This document shows, one piece after another, positions 11,201-22,925 of a stretch of 64,000 bases of DNA. The translations under genes and the position numbers were made by a program. The stretch is from Chionoecetes opilio (taxonomy: Eukaryota; Arthropoda; Malacostraca; Decapoda; Majidae). Positions within the stretch are counted from its first letter, which is position 1, and each line of letters opens with the position of its first letter. The stretch covers positions 1-64,000 of the forward strand of contig JACEEZ010022980.1 of assembly GCA_016584305.1 (NCBI GenBank). The letters run 5' to 3'. The notes below the pieces were generated by a model that saw nothing but the letters and a program-made list of their open reading frames with translations, did not search any database and was not told the DNA's origin.

Positions 11201-13290
11201 CTTGTTAAACTGTTTTAAGGGCTGCATGATGGCAATTTCCCTTTGCCCCCAAAAACTTCATTAACGTGGACATTTTTGTTGGGGAAGGGATTGATAGGGG
11301 GGGCCGGGGAGCTTTTCGTGTCCTGGCCCACTTTCAATGTTCTGCGGAAATTTTTTATGTTGAAAAAACCCCCCCCAACTGCTGAAAGGACGGTTTTCAA
11401 AGGTCTGCCAAATTTGATAAAAAGCCAGATATTTTTTCTTTGGGCTTTGAATCCTGGACCTCTTTGGTAGGGTCGACTACGCAGTCTCAATCCTTTGGGG
11501 GGCCCTGCCCGCCGCCCCAACCTTGTATATTGGGGCGAAATTTAGCGGTCAGAGTGAAAGCTTCTTATCTTGGGGCTTGGTAATCTCTGGGGCCCGGGGA
11601 CCTTTTTTCTCTGGCACAAAAGCCTGCAAACCCCGGAACTGGGGACAATGCCATTGACTCTTTTGAAAGTACCTGCTCCCTTTAAATTTTCTCCCTTTAA
11701 ATCGGTTTGATGTTATCCCCGGGCCGGGGTTTTGAACACACCAGGGTGATGTTTGCTGGCAGTGGAATGTTCCCTCCTTTGAAAAAAAAATTCCCCGCTT
11801 CTTGGGTTTCAAAGGGGTGGTATGATCTCCTCCCAAACCCCTTGATTAGGGGCACACAGTGGCCAACGAAAAAAAAAAATTAAGTTTTTTTTGGAAAAAA
11901 AAAATTTTTGTGGGTTTTTAACACCCTTTACAAGGGGGATTTTTTTTGGCCATTTAACATACCGTTGGGTTTGGGGGGGCTTTGTCTTTTCCACTGGGAA
12001 AAAGGGGAAAAACCAAATCACTGGGCCGGGAAAATGTGGCCCAACGTTGAAGCTCTTTCAGAGGGGGTTTGACACTCACCCCTCTCCCCCGTCAGCAGGG
12101 GTGGGGGAAATTTTGTGCTGGGTGAAAAAAAAATAAAATTCGGTTTTGTATCGGGAGGCCTGGCTGACTCACATCTTGCTTATTTATCTCATTTTTTCAG
12201 CTGCATTCCCGCTTTGGGTTTAAAATTCTTCAGAGTTACTGCTCTTGGGTTCTTGCAGATCTTTTTTCATTTTTGGGGTGGGTTGTAGGCCCAAAGGGCG
12301 TCCATTTTAGAGGGGTGCGTGGTAGATTAAAAGGGTTTCCTTTTAAACTGGGGCAAAGGGGTAGTGGGTTTTCCCAAAAATCGTTTCAATCTTTCGGGGA
12401 AAAATGTTTCCCGGGGGCGCTGGTTTCAGTTGGGGTAATACCGGACCTCATGGGTCTCTCAAACCTAAAATGTGAGGTTTTTTCCCTAGGGAGTACCTCT
12501 GGTTGGGGGAAAAATTCAGTCCTTAATACAAAAGAATTCCTCGGGGGTTCTATCTCAGCCCTTCGTAACGTCTCCCCCGGGTTTCCCTTTCCCGATTTTC
12601 CCCCTGCACCAGACCCCGGCCGGGTGGGGGAAACATCTTTTGTGAAAAAGGGTTTTTAGCACGACTTGTGGTAGTGACCCCTCTGCGCAACAAAAGGGCT
12701 CTGCTAAGTTTCCCAAGGATTCTCTGGTTTTGGGTTTCCCCGTTGGGTGCCCGCCGGGGGGGTTTTTCTTTATCCGGGGGCGTGGGGTCAACACACTGGA
12801 TGAGTGGCTCCCTTTCTTTGCTGGGTTTCATGTTTTTGCTTGACTTCTCGCAGAAGAAGGGCAACTTTGGCATACACCCTGCTTTGTCTAGGGGGATCCT
12901 TGATTCCCCCGCTCCGGGGGGCGACGCTTGGCCTGATTCCCCGGGTCTTGAACCCCTTCCTTTTTCATGGGGAAAACCAGTGACTTTTTCAAATTGGGAA
13001 AGAAAACTTTCGACATTTTCGGGTGATAAAGTAAAAGTTTTTGTATTTCCCCCTTTTTCAAGGGCCCCTTTGGGGGCTTCCCGGCCGGATCATGCTGCCT
13101 GAAAACTCTGCAGGGCCCCGAGCAATGTGTTCCAAAAGGGGAAATCCCGTGGGGACACCAGACCATCGCTGGGCAAACAAAACAGAGGGGGTTTAATACA
13201 GTCGATCCGTCTCTCTTCCTCGCTGATGGTTGGGGGTCATGCCCTCAGACCCGTCGCCCCCCTGGGGAAAAAAATACCCCATAAAAAATT
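8200..13290. other. GC-moderate block with frame remnants, unidentified
   Basis: About 5 kb with more balanced composition and non-repetitive text than its flanks. Long frames occur on both strands: minus 8,280-8,822 (180 codons), plus 9,277-9,837 (186, crossing a poly-A run), minus 9,516-9,920, plus 12,273-12,659, plus 12,668-13,102 (144). None shows a motif I can name, and I cannot decide which strand, if either, is coding. Poly-A runs at about 9,345-9,368 and 10,434-10,452 break the frames and may be retroposition tails or basecalling expansions. It could be the exons and introns of a host gene or an old large element, degraded by indel errors. Confidence 0.35.
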
Positions 13291-15990
13291 ACATGAAAAA
13301 AAAAAAAAACAAACACATTTTTATGGACAAAAACCCTTCTACATATGTTTGGTTTTATAGAAAAATTTAAAAATGAAAAAAACCAAAAAAATGAGCTTAA
13401 AAAACCCCAAAATTGGAAACTAATAACAATTAATCCCGAAAATTCCCAAAAAACACCAAATTTTGAAAATTTTTAACCCCTAAATTTTTGAAATTTTGGA
13501 AAAAAATACCCAAATTAATTTTTTTTAGGGAAAATCCCAAAAATTAGGGTACCAAGATCTGGGGAAGAATAAATTTTTCATTTTCCCCAATTTGGGATTT
13601 AATTTAAAAATTTAAAAGGGAAAACCCCCGAACCCGTTTTTTTAGGTAATCCCCCTATTGGGAAATTTTTTAAAAAAACTACCTATGCAACTTTATAAAA
13701 CAAATTTACATATTTTAAAATTTTGAAAATGTTGGTTTTTTTAAAAAATAGGCCCCGGGTAGCGAAATCTTTTTTTTATGGATAAAAAATTGGAAACAAA
13801 AATTTGGAATAAGGGCTTTTTCCACGGGAAAAGGCTACTATTCTTAATGGATTTTAAAATCCTCAACCCAAAAAGTTTTGACCTTGGGTTAGTCAATAAA
13901 AAAAGTGGTCCCAGGTTTTGGGAGATATTGTGGTTTGGGCTAAGGGGGGGGAAAAGGTGAGTTAAACCAATGGAATGGTAAGGTAAAAAGGACCCCATAA
14001 GGTTTTGGAGGTGGTAGAAAGGGGCCCCAGGGGGAAAAGTAGGAAAGGGTTGGGTATTAAGGGGGGGGGGGAAGGGACAAAATTTGGGACCGGTGGGGGT
14101 TGTGTGTGGGGTGAAAGGGGTGGGGAAATGCGGGATTGAAAAAAAAAATGTAAAAGGTTCGGAAGGGACAAGATGTTGGAGGGAGGCCCGGGGGCCCCAG
14201 TTGGGGGAAGAAAAAGATTGGGAAAAAGGGAAAGGGGGGTAATGGAATACCTGGCCCCGGGTTGTTGGCCGATTTGGGGGTTTCCAAACCCCGTGTGTTG
14301 GAGAAGGGGGCCCAAAGGCTTTTGGGGGAGCCGGGGGGAAAAAGGGATTAACCAAGGGGGGGCTTTTTTGGGGGGGGACCCCTAGGTTTAAGAGGGGAAG
14401 GGGGGGAAAATACCCCCTAAGCTGGCGTCCCCATTTTGTCCTATTTAAAAATTTTTATGGGGCATGAGGGCCAGAAAGGGGTTTTAAATTTTTGGGGCCG
14501 GGGTTTTGGGTAACCGTAAACCCTTGTTGGGGGGAATTTTTACCCTTTTGGTTTATTGGTTGGTTTTATGGGGGGGATTTTTTTTTTTTTAAAAGGGAAA
14601 AGGGCGGTTTTTGGAGGTAAATAGGGCGGAGTAAAAAATGGGGGAAAAATGAGAGGCAGGGTGTGGGGGGTGCTTTGTGTGGCAGAGTGGGGGGTGAAAC
14701 CCTGGAGGAATTTGAATTCTTGGGGGAATTGGAACGGGAGGAGAATGCTAGAACAAAAAGGGGGGTTAGTAGGGGATCGTGTGGGTTTGGGGAGAGAATT
14801 AAGGGGGGGAAAAAAATTGTTTGGGGGGATTTTTTCCCTGGGTGAAAAAAGGGGTTTTGTGGGAGGAAGGGACTCGGGTTTAAAAAAAAAGAATTTTTGG
14901 GACTCCCCTTAAAACACGTAAAAGGAGTTTTTAGGGAAAGGGGGCCCCCAGTAGGGGAACCCCGTTGGGGGGTGCAAGAAGGGAAGGGGGAAAAAGGAAT
15001 CCCTAGTTTGGGGTTCCCCTTTTTTTTTCCCCCGCTTTTTAAAAAAAAAAAAAAAAAAAGGGGGGGGGAGGGGGGGCCGGGGCCCAAGGTTCACTGAAAA
15101 ACATTTTGGTGGACTAAAAAAAGGTTGTAATTTTAAGTTTGGGGTTTTGGAAAGGGGTAAGGGTTCCCACCAAAAGAACCCCCAACTACCAAAGGGTTTT
15201 TCCCTTAAAACTAATAGGTGGGTAAATTTTTAAAAGGGGGTTGGTTTTTTTTGGGGGAAAGCTTAAAAAACAAAAAAAAATCCTTTACCTAACCGGGGGG
15301 GAAAACCAGCCCCTTCCAAAGGTTCCCAAATTGGGAGGGGTTTTAAAAACCAAACATAACCCTTTTTCCCAAAAAAAAAAAGTTTTTTTTTTGGGGGGGG
15401 TTTTTGGTTTTCGAAAAAAACTACCTTGCCAACAAGGGCTTTTTAAGGGCCCAAGGAAAAAATTTTGCAAACCAAAAAAAAATGAAACCCCCTCCTTATT
15501 TTTTTAAAACCTCCCCCCCCTTTCCCCCTTTAAAGGGTTTTTGGTTATTTAAAGGGCCTAACCCAACCTTTTCCCAAAAAAAAGTTTTTTTTTTTTTTTT
15601 TTTTACTTAAAAATAAATTTGGGTAAAAAAAAGATTGGGGTTTTGGGAAAAAGTTTCCCCAATTAAAACCCATTTTCCCGCCGTATTTTGGGTTTTGGTT
15701 TTTAAATTTTTTGGGGGATTCGGCGCCTTTTCGGGGCAATATTTTATATTTTTACCCCCTTTTTAAATATATCTTGTTTTATATAATTTATTATTTAACC
15801 ACATTTTTTATTTATTTTTTGGGGGGGTTTTTCTTATTGTTTTTTTTGAATGGAAATTTTAACCTTTTTTGTGGAAAAATGTTTTTTTATAATTCCCCTT
15901 TTTATATTTTAAATTATAAATTTTTCTTATGTTATTATTGTTTTTTAAATTATTCCCGGGGGGCCCCCTTTTTTCAAAAAAATTAATTTT
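13291..15990. other. Unassigned, extremely homopolymer-rich
   Basis: Alternating A, T, G and C runs with little unique text. The longer frames, minus 13,741-14,355 and minus 14,566-15,087, are Pro/Phe-rich translations of G/A-rich opposite strands and are not credible proteins. Confidence 0.5.
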
Positions 15991-18150
15991 TTTTTTTGTT
16001 TCCCCCAAAATTTTTCACTAATTTAAAGGTTTGGGAAATTTTCCCCTTTTTTTTAAATTTTTTTTTCTTTTTTGGGAAATTGGGCTCTTTGGAAAATTTT
16101 TTTTGCCCAATACCCCCGGGTTTTTTTCCCTTTAAACCCTTCCGCTTCCAAAGGGTTTTGGGGCCCTTCTCCACCTCCCCCATTTTAAAAAATTTTCCCG
16201 ATTCACCTTGGGGGCCAAAAAAGAAATCCCCTTTCTTTTTTGTTTTGGGGTTATGGGCGGGTCCCAAGGGGAAAAAAATTTTTTGGGTTTCCCCCAAAGG
16301 GGTAATTGGCCCCCAAATGCTTTCGCCCTTCAAACCGGAAAAGGTTTTGGGTTGTTCTCCACAATCTTCACCTCAAAAGAAAGCGGCTCCCCGATGTCCC
16401 CCGGGGGGGGCCCTTTACCCCCCAGGGCTCAGTTTTGGGTATGGGGGGCGGGTTTCCCCTTTTTCCTAAAAGGCAAACATTTCCCAAGAAGGCCTTTTTC
16501 CCTCCCCTGGGGTAAAAAGGGTTTCCCCCGGGGTTTGCTTATCGGCGGATCGAGGCTCCCTCTTCCGGAAAACTTTGCGGTCCAATGAAAAACCTTTGGG
16601 GGCGGGGGCACAACGGGGCGCGGGGGAGAAGACCCCAAAGAAAAAAAGCCCCTCGGGCCCCCCGGGGCCCAAGGCTTGGGAAGGATGGGCCCGGCCTTTT
16701 TGGTACATACCCCTTGCCCGGGGGCCCGGAAAACGAAAAGGCCCAACTCCGCTTAAAAGGCCCGCTTTCTTTCCTCCGGGCCCCCAAAACAAGAAGGGAG
16801 GCTCCGGGGGTTTTCCCTTCAATCTGTGGCCGCGGGTCAAAAAATTCCCCTCCCGTCCTCCAAGGGGCCCCCAAAACCCCGGGGTTGTTTCAGTGGAAGG
16901 GGAATAGGAGCGGTTTGGGGGCCCGGGCCCCTTTCGGGGGGCGGGGCGGAAACGGGGGGCCGAAAACACGGCTTCCAACACGGCGGCCACGGGGTTGGGG
17001 GGGAAAACGGGCCCCTGTTTCCCACAACGTTTTGGGGAAAAACCCTGGGGGACGTCCCGGTTTAAACCTGGGGGGGCTTTAAAATCCCGGGGCTCCTTTT
17101 TTTGGGGGCCACGCCCGAAAAAAACGGTGCCGGCCATGGGGTCAATTCAGGGAGGGGTTTTGGTAAAAGGAAACCCCCGCGGGAAGGGTCCCCTGGGTTG
17201 GAAGTGGGATGCCCGAACGAAGGAAAAGGGCCCTTCCCCATATCTTTCCGGGGTTCGCCCAATGTGCCGGCCAAGTTGGGGGGGGGAGTGCCCCCCGGGA
17301 GGTAGCAAAGCGGCGCGGCTGGGGGTTTTGGCCCTTGGTGACATTTTTGGGGGTCCCGGTCCCGTGGGGGCCTTCGAACCCCCGGCTCCAGCAAGGCCCA
17401 AAAACGGGGTTTTTGTCCTCACCAATTTAAAAAGGGGGGCCTTGGGGGGCCCTTTTGGGTTTTCGAAAAGGGTGGGGTGTTGGGACCCCGCGGTTTTTCC
17501 TCTTGTTTTTGGGTTTCCCCAAAGGGCCCCCGGATTTGGGGTTTTTTTCCGGTTCAAACCCCTGGGAGAGGCCCCGACCCGGGACCCTTCCCGGCACGGG
17601 GTCAGGTGGAGGAAGTGGGGCTGCTGAAATGGGCAGGGATTTTTAGGGGGGTTCCGTCGAAGGCTTTCGTCCCTTCAAGGCCCCCGGGGGCCCCGCGTTA
17701 CCCCCACCAAAGGGGGGAAAATTTTGGGAAACCGGTCCAAAAACATTTTTCCCCGGTGGGTTTGGTCTCCCCGGGTTTGAAATCGCTTCCCTTCTCGGAA
17801 ACTTTACCCCAAAGGATGGGTTCCCAAAAAATCCCCCACTCCTTAAAATTTGGGGGGGGTTCCAGGGCCTTCCGTGCCGGGAAGGGGGGGTGGATCCAGC
17901 GGGGGTTGGTGCCTCTCCGGGTCCGGGTCCCCCAAAGGTTGGGGGAGGCTTATTTCCCCCTTTCAAATGGTCGGGCCCACCTAAGGGGGCCCCCCGGGAC
18001 CCGGAAAAAAAACGCCTGGGCGGGATAGGCGGCCGCTGTGAACGCCAAACCCCGGGGGGGGGGGGAAAAAAAAAAAAAAAAAAAACTGCCCGCCCCCCGA
18101 GGGCCTTTAAAACCAAAAAAGGGCCCGGGGGGCCCCAAAGCGACCATAAA
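15991..18150. other. GC-rich noisy block, unidentified
   Basis: High-GC sequence with GGGG/CCCC inflation throughout. Overlapping long frames on both strands (minus 16,466-17,137, plus 16,995-17,627, plus 17,477-18,028 and others) follow from the scarcity of stop codons at this composition. I recognise no domain. A poly-A run at about 18,066-18,085 follows poly-G. Confidence 0.4.
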
Positions 18151-18829
18151 ATTTGGGGGAAGGCTTTGGAAAAAACGTTCCGGGGGGGAAGAATTTGGCC
18201 GAAAAATTTACCCTTCCTTATAGTTTTTTTCCGGAATAACCATAAGGGGAACCATTTATTATTTTCGGTAGGGGGAACCGGGGTAAAGTTTCTCCAAAAA
18301 TTAAAAAATTTTTTTTAAAACCCCCCCCCAAAAAACCTTTAAAAAATAAAAGGACCCCCCACGGCCCCCAAATATTTAAATAAATTAATTAAATTTTAAA
18401 TTTAAAAAATATATATTTATAAAAAAATATTTGGAAATTTTTTTTGATTTTTTTTTAAAATTTTAAAGGTTTTTTTTTAAATTTTTTTTTTTTTAATTTT
18501 GGGGGGGTTGGGGGTTTTTTTTGGGGTTTTTTTGTTAGGTAAAGGTTTTGGTTAGGGATAGGGGTTGGTTAAAGGGTTTAAATAAAGGGTAGGTTAGGGG
18601 ATTTGGTAATGGTTTGTTAGGTTTTGGTTCATATTTTTGGGTTTTCTTTTTTTCATTTTTTTAAGAAAAAAAAAAAAAAAAAATTTCGACAGAAATGGTT
18701 AGCAGATTCATTCAAAACACATAAAAACAAAAACCCCCAGAAAAACATAAGGGGGGCATCAGGGAAAAACGTTGGGTTTGGGGGAAACTACAAAAGGGCC
18801 GCTTTTTCTTAAAAAGAGATAGTTTTTTT
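18151..18829. other. AT-rich low complexity with TTAGG-like text
   Basis: T and A runs, then GGTTAGG/GGTTTGG-like repeats at about 18,530-18,640, resembling degenerate arthropod telomere-type sequence. No gene seen. Confidence 0.5.
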
Positions 18830-19419
18830 TTGCGCAAAAAGGTTTTTCGGGCATTTCGGGGGGCCCACAAAGTCAGTTCGCCCCCAAGTCAGTTTCGCCC
18901 AAATGTAGAGTCAGTTCGCCCCACACTAAAAGTGTTCGCCGCACAAATTTATTCAACAATGCCAAATCATGTTTGTAAAAAATTTAAATTTTAAAAACCC
19001 AAGGAAAAAATACAAAGAAAAATGTATGAAAACAATGTTTATAATTTTTAAAATAAAAATTAAAAAAAAACCAATGACATTCATGTTAAAAAAGTGGCAT
19101 TAGTTTTTGTTTTTTCAACTTTCCATTTTAAAAAAGGCAAGCCTGGGAGAATTTTAAAGGATGGGTCTTCCCCCCCTCTCAAAATTCTCCCAAAAGAATG
19201 AACTATTTATTTTGCGATCCCTGTATCGTCTTCGTTGGGGTTCTTTTGGAGGCCCTTTTTTTCCGCAGCAACCCTTAAACTGTAATGATGTTAATTTAAA
19301 ACCCCTTTATGGGGAAGGCCTTTCCCAAAACATAGAATTGGAGGGTACTTTTACCCGCTGCACGTTTATTTAATCGGTTGTGCCACCCTTCATTATTTGT
19401 GCGTACAGACTTGCGAAGA

Positions 19420-19690
19420 ACACTGTGGCCTATACCGAGAGTCATGTTGAAGGTCGAGCGACGAACGACGAACGGCCAAGGAAGGGTACCATAAAAGGGA
19501 TATTTTTCGGAACGAAGAGCAGCGACGACGGTGGAAGGTCGGCACAAAGACATGGGTACCCCTGTGTCTTTGTGCCCACCGTCGTCGCTGCTCTTCGTTC
19601 CGAAAAACATCCCTTTTGTGGTAACCTTCCTCAGTCGACGAAGGTCGTCGCTCAACCTTCATCACGACTCTCCTCGGTACGGGCCTGTGA
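19420..19690. repeat. Long hairpin centred on GGGTACCC
   Basis: The two halves are near-perfect reverse complements around GGGTACCC at 19,554-19,561. The core arm carries CGGAACGAAGAGCAGCGACG on the left, with its complement on the right. The left arm has an 8-bp extra segment (AAGGTCGG) and a few substitutions. A weaker match continues about 50 bp further out on each side. Confidence 0.85.
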
Positions 19691-19886
19691 TGTGGTCTTC
19701 ACACCCCACGCCATGTCGAGCTATGGAATTGTCCCGCAGTTGGGAGCGAACTCTTGTAAAATACAGATGACAAATCTTTGGGCAAGCGCTAAGCATTCAG
19801 AGAGAAGTGACCTGTACGTAAATTGACAGAGAGAGTGTGAACTGAGACTTTTTGATAATTCCTGACTTTGTAATTTTTTGGAGAGT

Positions 19887-19887
<1 letters not shown>

Positions 19888-19928
<41 letters not shown>
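19888..19928. repeat. Poly(C) tract of 41 nt
   Basis: Uninterrupted C run inside the fold-back element. The minus strand could form G-quadruplexes. The length is unreliable in long-read data. Confidence 0.9.
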
Positions 19929-19930
<2 letters not shown>

Positions 19931-20180
19931 TATCTTTTGTACTAAAGAGAAAAAGATAGTACATAATAAATTATTCCCCTGAACCACTATGCTCGAGCCA
20001 CTTAGTGAACTTACTACCACCCCCAACCTACATTTTGATGTCAACCTCTAACTTGGCAGTTTGCACAGTAAAGGGTTACTAAGTGGGCGAAATGACTCCC
20101 ACCGATTTGGGCGGAACTGACGTTGGGCGAACGGACCTTTTGTGTGGGGCGAACTGACATGTGGGCGAATGACCGAATAC

Positions 20181-20628
20181 CGCGCAACCAATAGTAAAAA
20201 AAAAAACAAAATATAATATACATCACCGACTTTATGGTAACGGGTTTCCATTAAAAACACTGTAATCTCCTAAGAAAAAGCACTAAAACAATGGCCGGGA
20301 AAAAATTAGTCCAGGGTCTTATAGGTTTTAATGAAACCTAGAAGGTAGGTTAGGTATATTTGTGGTTAAGGTTAGGTTAGTGTCATTAAACCTATAAGGT
20401 TGATATTAGGTTACATTAAAAACCTATAAGGTTAGGTTAGGTTTCATTAAACCGTATAAGGTTAGGTGTTTTAGCTTTCATACCTATAGGACCCTGACTA
20501 ATTTTTCAAGGCCAAGGTTTTAAGTGCTTTTTCCTGATGGAGATAGGGTTTTTTTTTAATGGAAACGGTACCATACAATTTGGTGATGATTTTTTTTTAT
20601 TTTTTATTATAGGTTTGCGCAAAAATAT
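20181..20628. repeat. Hairpin with TTAGG-like minisatellite loop
   Basis: Arms of about 145 bp, 20,181-20,325 and 20,483-20,628, are reverse complements. Shared text includes GACCCTG...CTAATTTTT, TTTTAGTGCTTTTTC and TTTAATGGAAAC. The loop (20,326-20,482) holds about four ~31-bp units of the form CATTAAACCTATAAGGTTAGGTT. This could be a TIR element whose interior is a minisatellite. Confidence 0.75.
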
Positions 20629-20775
20629 GCCTATCTCCATTAGAATAAGCCCTATTGAGGCCAGGGCAAAAAATAGTTGGTTGTCTCTAAAAACCGACCG
20701 CGAATTCCTTGTCCATTATTACCGTGGTTTTTTTTATTTTCTCCCAAACCTTCACAGATCCCTTTACTGTCAATC

Positions 20776-22925
20776 AACTCCTTGGGGGCATACGCCAGGG
20801 GGCGTGTCGCCCGCCCACCCTACCGACGCCACTCCCGGGTCAACACGCGCGAGTTCCATGCAGGCTCCCTTTCCCTACCAAAGCAGCTCTCGCAAGAACC
20901 ATCAACTTGCCCCAGCCCACGAGCCTTGTGGCGCCCCCTTGGCCTCCTCCACGCCGGATTGGCTCTTACGCATCAACCCGTGGGAAGGAGTCGGTTTCAG
21001 GTAAAGCGTGCCACATGCCCATATGCCGAAGTTGGTGCTGAACGGACTATGCAGGTAATAGCCTCGCTTCAGTCTCACGTGCAATTCGCTGATTTGACAC
21101 GTATCATCCCAGCGATACCCATGATTCTGCGAAGACACTTATTACCAAAGCCATTGATTGTCTTCTTCAAGTCATATTTAGTTGTCCATGTCTCAACAAA
21201 CATAAGTAAGAGCAGGGATCACAAGCGACTTGAGATCCGGGATCTTTGTCCTCCTGCACAGGTACCGACAACGCAAATACCCCGCTGAGCGAATCCATAA
21301 CACCGTGGGCTATGCCAATCCGTCCGTGTAGACTTCTTGACGTGAACCCGTCATTATTGGACTGCGCTACCAAGGTATTAAAACCTTTCCAAGATCTCAA
21401 TGTCTCGCCACCGCATGAACAGACTGTACTGCTTCTCTAGTAAGTCCTCCCAAATACCTGTACCTTGGTCCTTGAGCATGAGACCCTCCAGTCCCAAAAG
21501 GCTTTGCCTCCTCGTGCAGCGCCTCGGAGTCATCACCAGGACCTCCAGCGACTCAGCAAAGATTTACTGCAATCATCGGCAAAACAGGATCAGTGATCTT
21601 GGTGTTGCCGCGGATGCTTCCCACTTCACTTTGATCTACAACTTAGCCAATACCCAGTCCATACAAGCTTGAAAAGTGATTGGGGCAAGGGACGCCCCCT
21701 TGGCCTCATCTGTTTTCACAGGAAAGAAGCTGGATACACCTTGCCCCACACTTCACAGCACTCTCAGTCCCCAGAATACAGACATTTTATCAAACCATAG
21801 TCCTTGCAGGAATCCCTCGAAGTTGCATAAGATCCCAGAGTGACTCAACGATGCACTGAGTCAAAACCGCCTTCTGAGATCAACATAGGCTGCAATCATC
21901 CCCTGTCGAAACTCACGTCGGGCGTTTCCACCAGGACACGAAGCGCTAGGATACGGTCCGTTGTTGACTTACCAGGCGTAACCCAGACTGCTGAGGTCTC
22001 TGTGCCTTCCCAATGACTGCGAATTCGTGTAGCAATAGATTGGCAAGCCTCTTGGCCTGGTAACGCTGAGCAATGTAATACCGCGGTAATTGTTGCAGTC
22101 CTGACGGTCCCACTTTCCCTTTCCCGAATAGGACGACCAGCCCCCCTTTTCCAGTCGAGGAAGGGTACCGCTGATGCCACACGGCAGTCAGGAACAGCAG
22201 GCAACCCCGCGGATCATGGCCTCACCCACAGCTTTGAGAGCTCCGCACCTGATATTACAAACACCAAGACTGCCTTGCCACCCTTCAACTTTGCTACAGC
22301 CGTCTCTGATTCGTCAAGAGAGGGGTGCGGTTTCGTCAAATGGGAGGATCGGCCTGTACCCGTGGTGGTGAAGCTGCTTCTTTTGGAGGGTCCACCGTAA
22401 GCAACTGCCCAAAGGTACTCAGCCCCACGAGCCATCTGCCCATCCATGTCCCGACACGAGGCGCCCATCTCTGTTTCGAATAGCTCTCGCCCGAAAGGAG
22501 ACTTGGAACGGAGCCTTTCTTCAGAGCTCGGTAGGCCGGTTCGGAAGGTCATTTAGCGGTTCAATGAACCCCTAGACATCCTCAGCGAGACCTCCGCATA
22601 AACCTCTCCTTGTCTCCCTCCTCAGGAGGGTCTAGAATCCGGCGTGACAGTGCCCTGTGATGGTCCCGGTTCCCCCAGCCTGGCAGCGCCGACTCTCCTC
22701 GATTTTTACTCCAGCGTCCCTCCGTCCGAGACAAAACCACGCCGTTGAACCTCGGGCCCTCCCCAATACACTCCTTGGCAGCCTGTAGAGTTTTACGTTT
22801 GAAGGTATCCCACAGTTCTACAGTATCCCCGAGAGCACAGTGCACATCAAACCGTTTTGAGACTAACCACCAGCATATATGCCCACCTGTCAAGTACTTC
22901 AGTTTTCTCAAGATGGGGGGGGGGG
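20776..22925 (-). pseudogene. RTE-type LINE reverse transcriptase, 5'-truncated
   Basis: Read from 22,925 down to 20,776, translated segments follow the order of the RTE-clade ORF2 after the endonuclease. First comes RFDVHCALGDTVELWDTFKR (about 22,860-22,780). Next is a linker with SLDESETAVAKLKGGKA (about 22,310-22,270). RT follows with a GQE..IATRIRSHW segment, then TPGKSTTDRILALRVLVE (about 21,980-21,920). TKITD then precedes the GCCGATGAT (Ala-Asp-Asp) catalytic box at about 21,572-21,580, which a one-base indel puts out of frame. IGIAHGVMDSL (about 21,325) and GYRWDD (about 21,115) follow, with a Gly/Pro-rich C-terminus near 20,800. Several frameshifts and stops make it inactive. The endonuclease domain is missing, as expected of 5'-truncated insertions. 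It lies inside a TIR element. Confidence 0.85.

Larger units (their letters stand above)
18830..20173. mobile_element. Candidate fold-back element with inverted tandem ends
   Basis: The left end (18,872-18,942) has three clear copies of TCAGTTCGCCC, plus a weaker GTGTTCGCC, on the plus strand. The right end (20,084-20,173) has about five copies of the same motif on the minus strand, seen as GGGCGAA(C/A)TGAC on the plus strand. Weak similarity continues inward. The interior contains a long hairpin (19,420-19,690) and a 41-nt poly-C. Ends built from tandem subrepeats in inverted orientation are the hallmark of Foldback-type elements, but the motif does not match any family I can name. No transposase frame is present. 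An alternative is two copies of a minisatellite that happen to be inverted. Confidence 0.55.

Noticed and set aside
13741..14355. 204-codon minus-strand frame
   Set aside because: Pro/Phe-rich complement of G/A-run sequence; compositional artefact.
16466..17137. 223-codon minus-strand frame
   Set aside because: GC-rich noisy block with equally long frames on the other strand and no domain.
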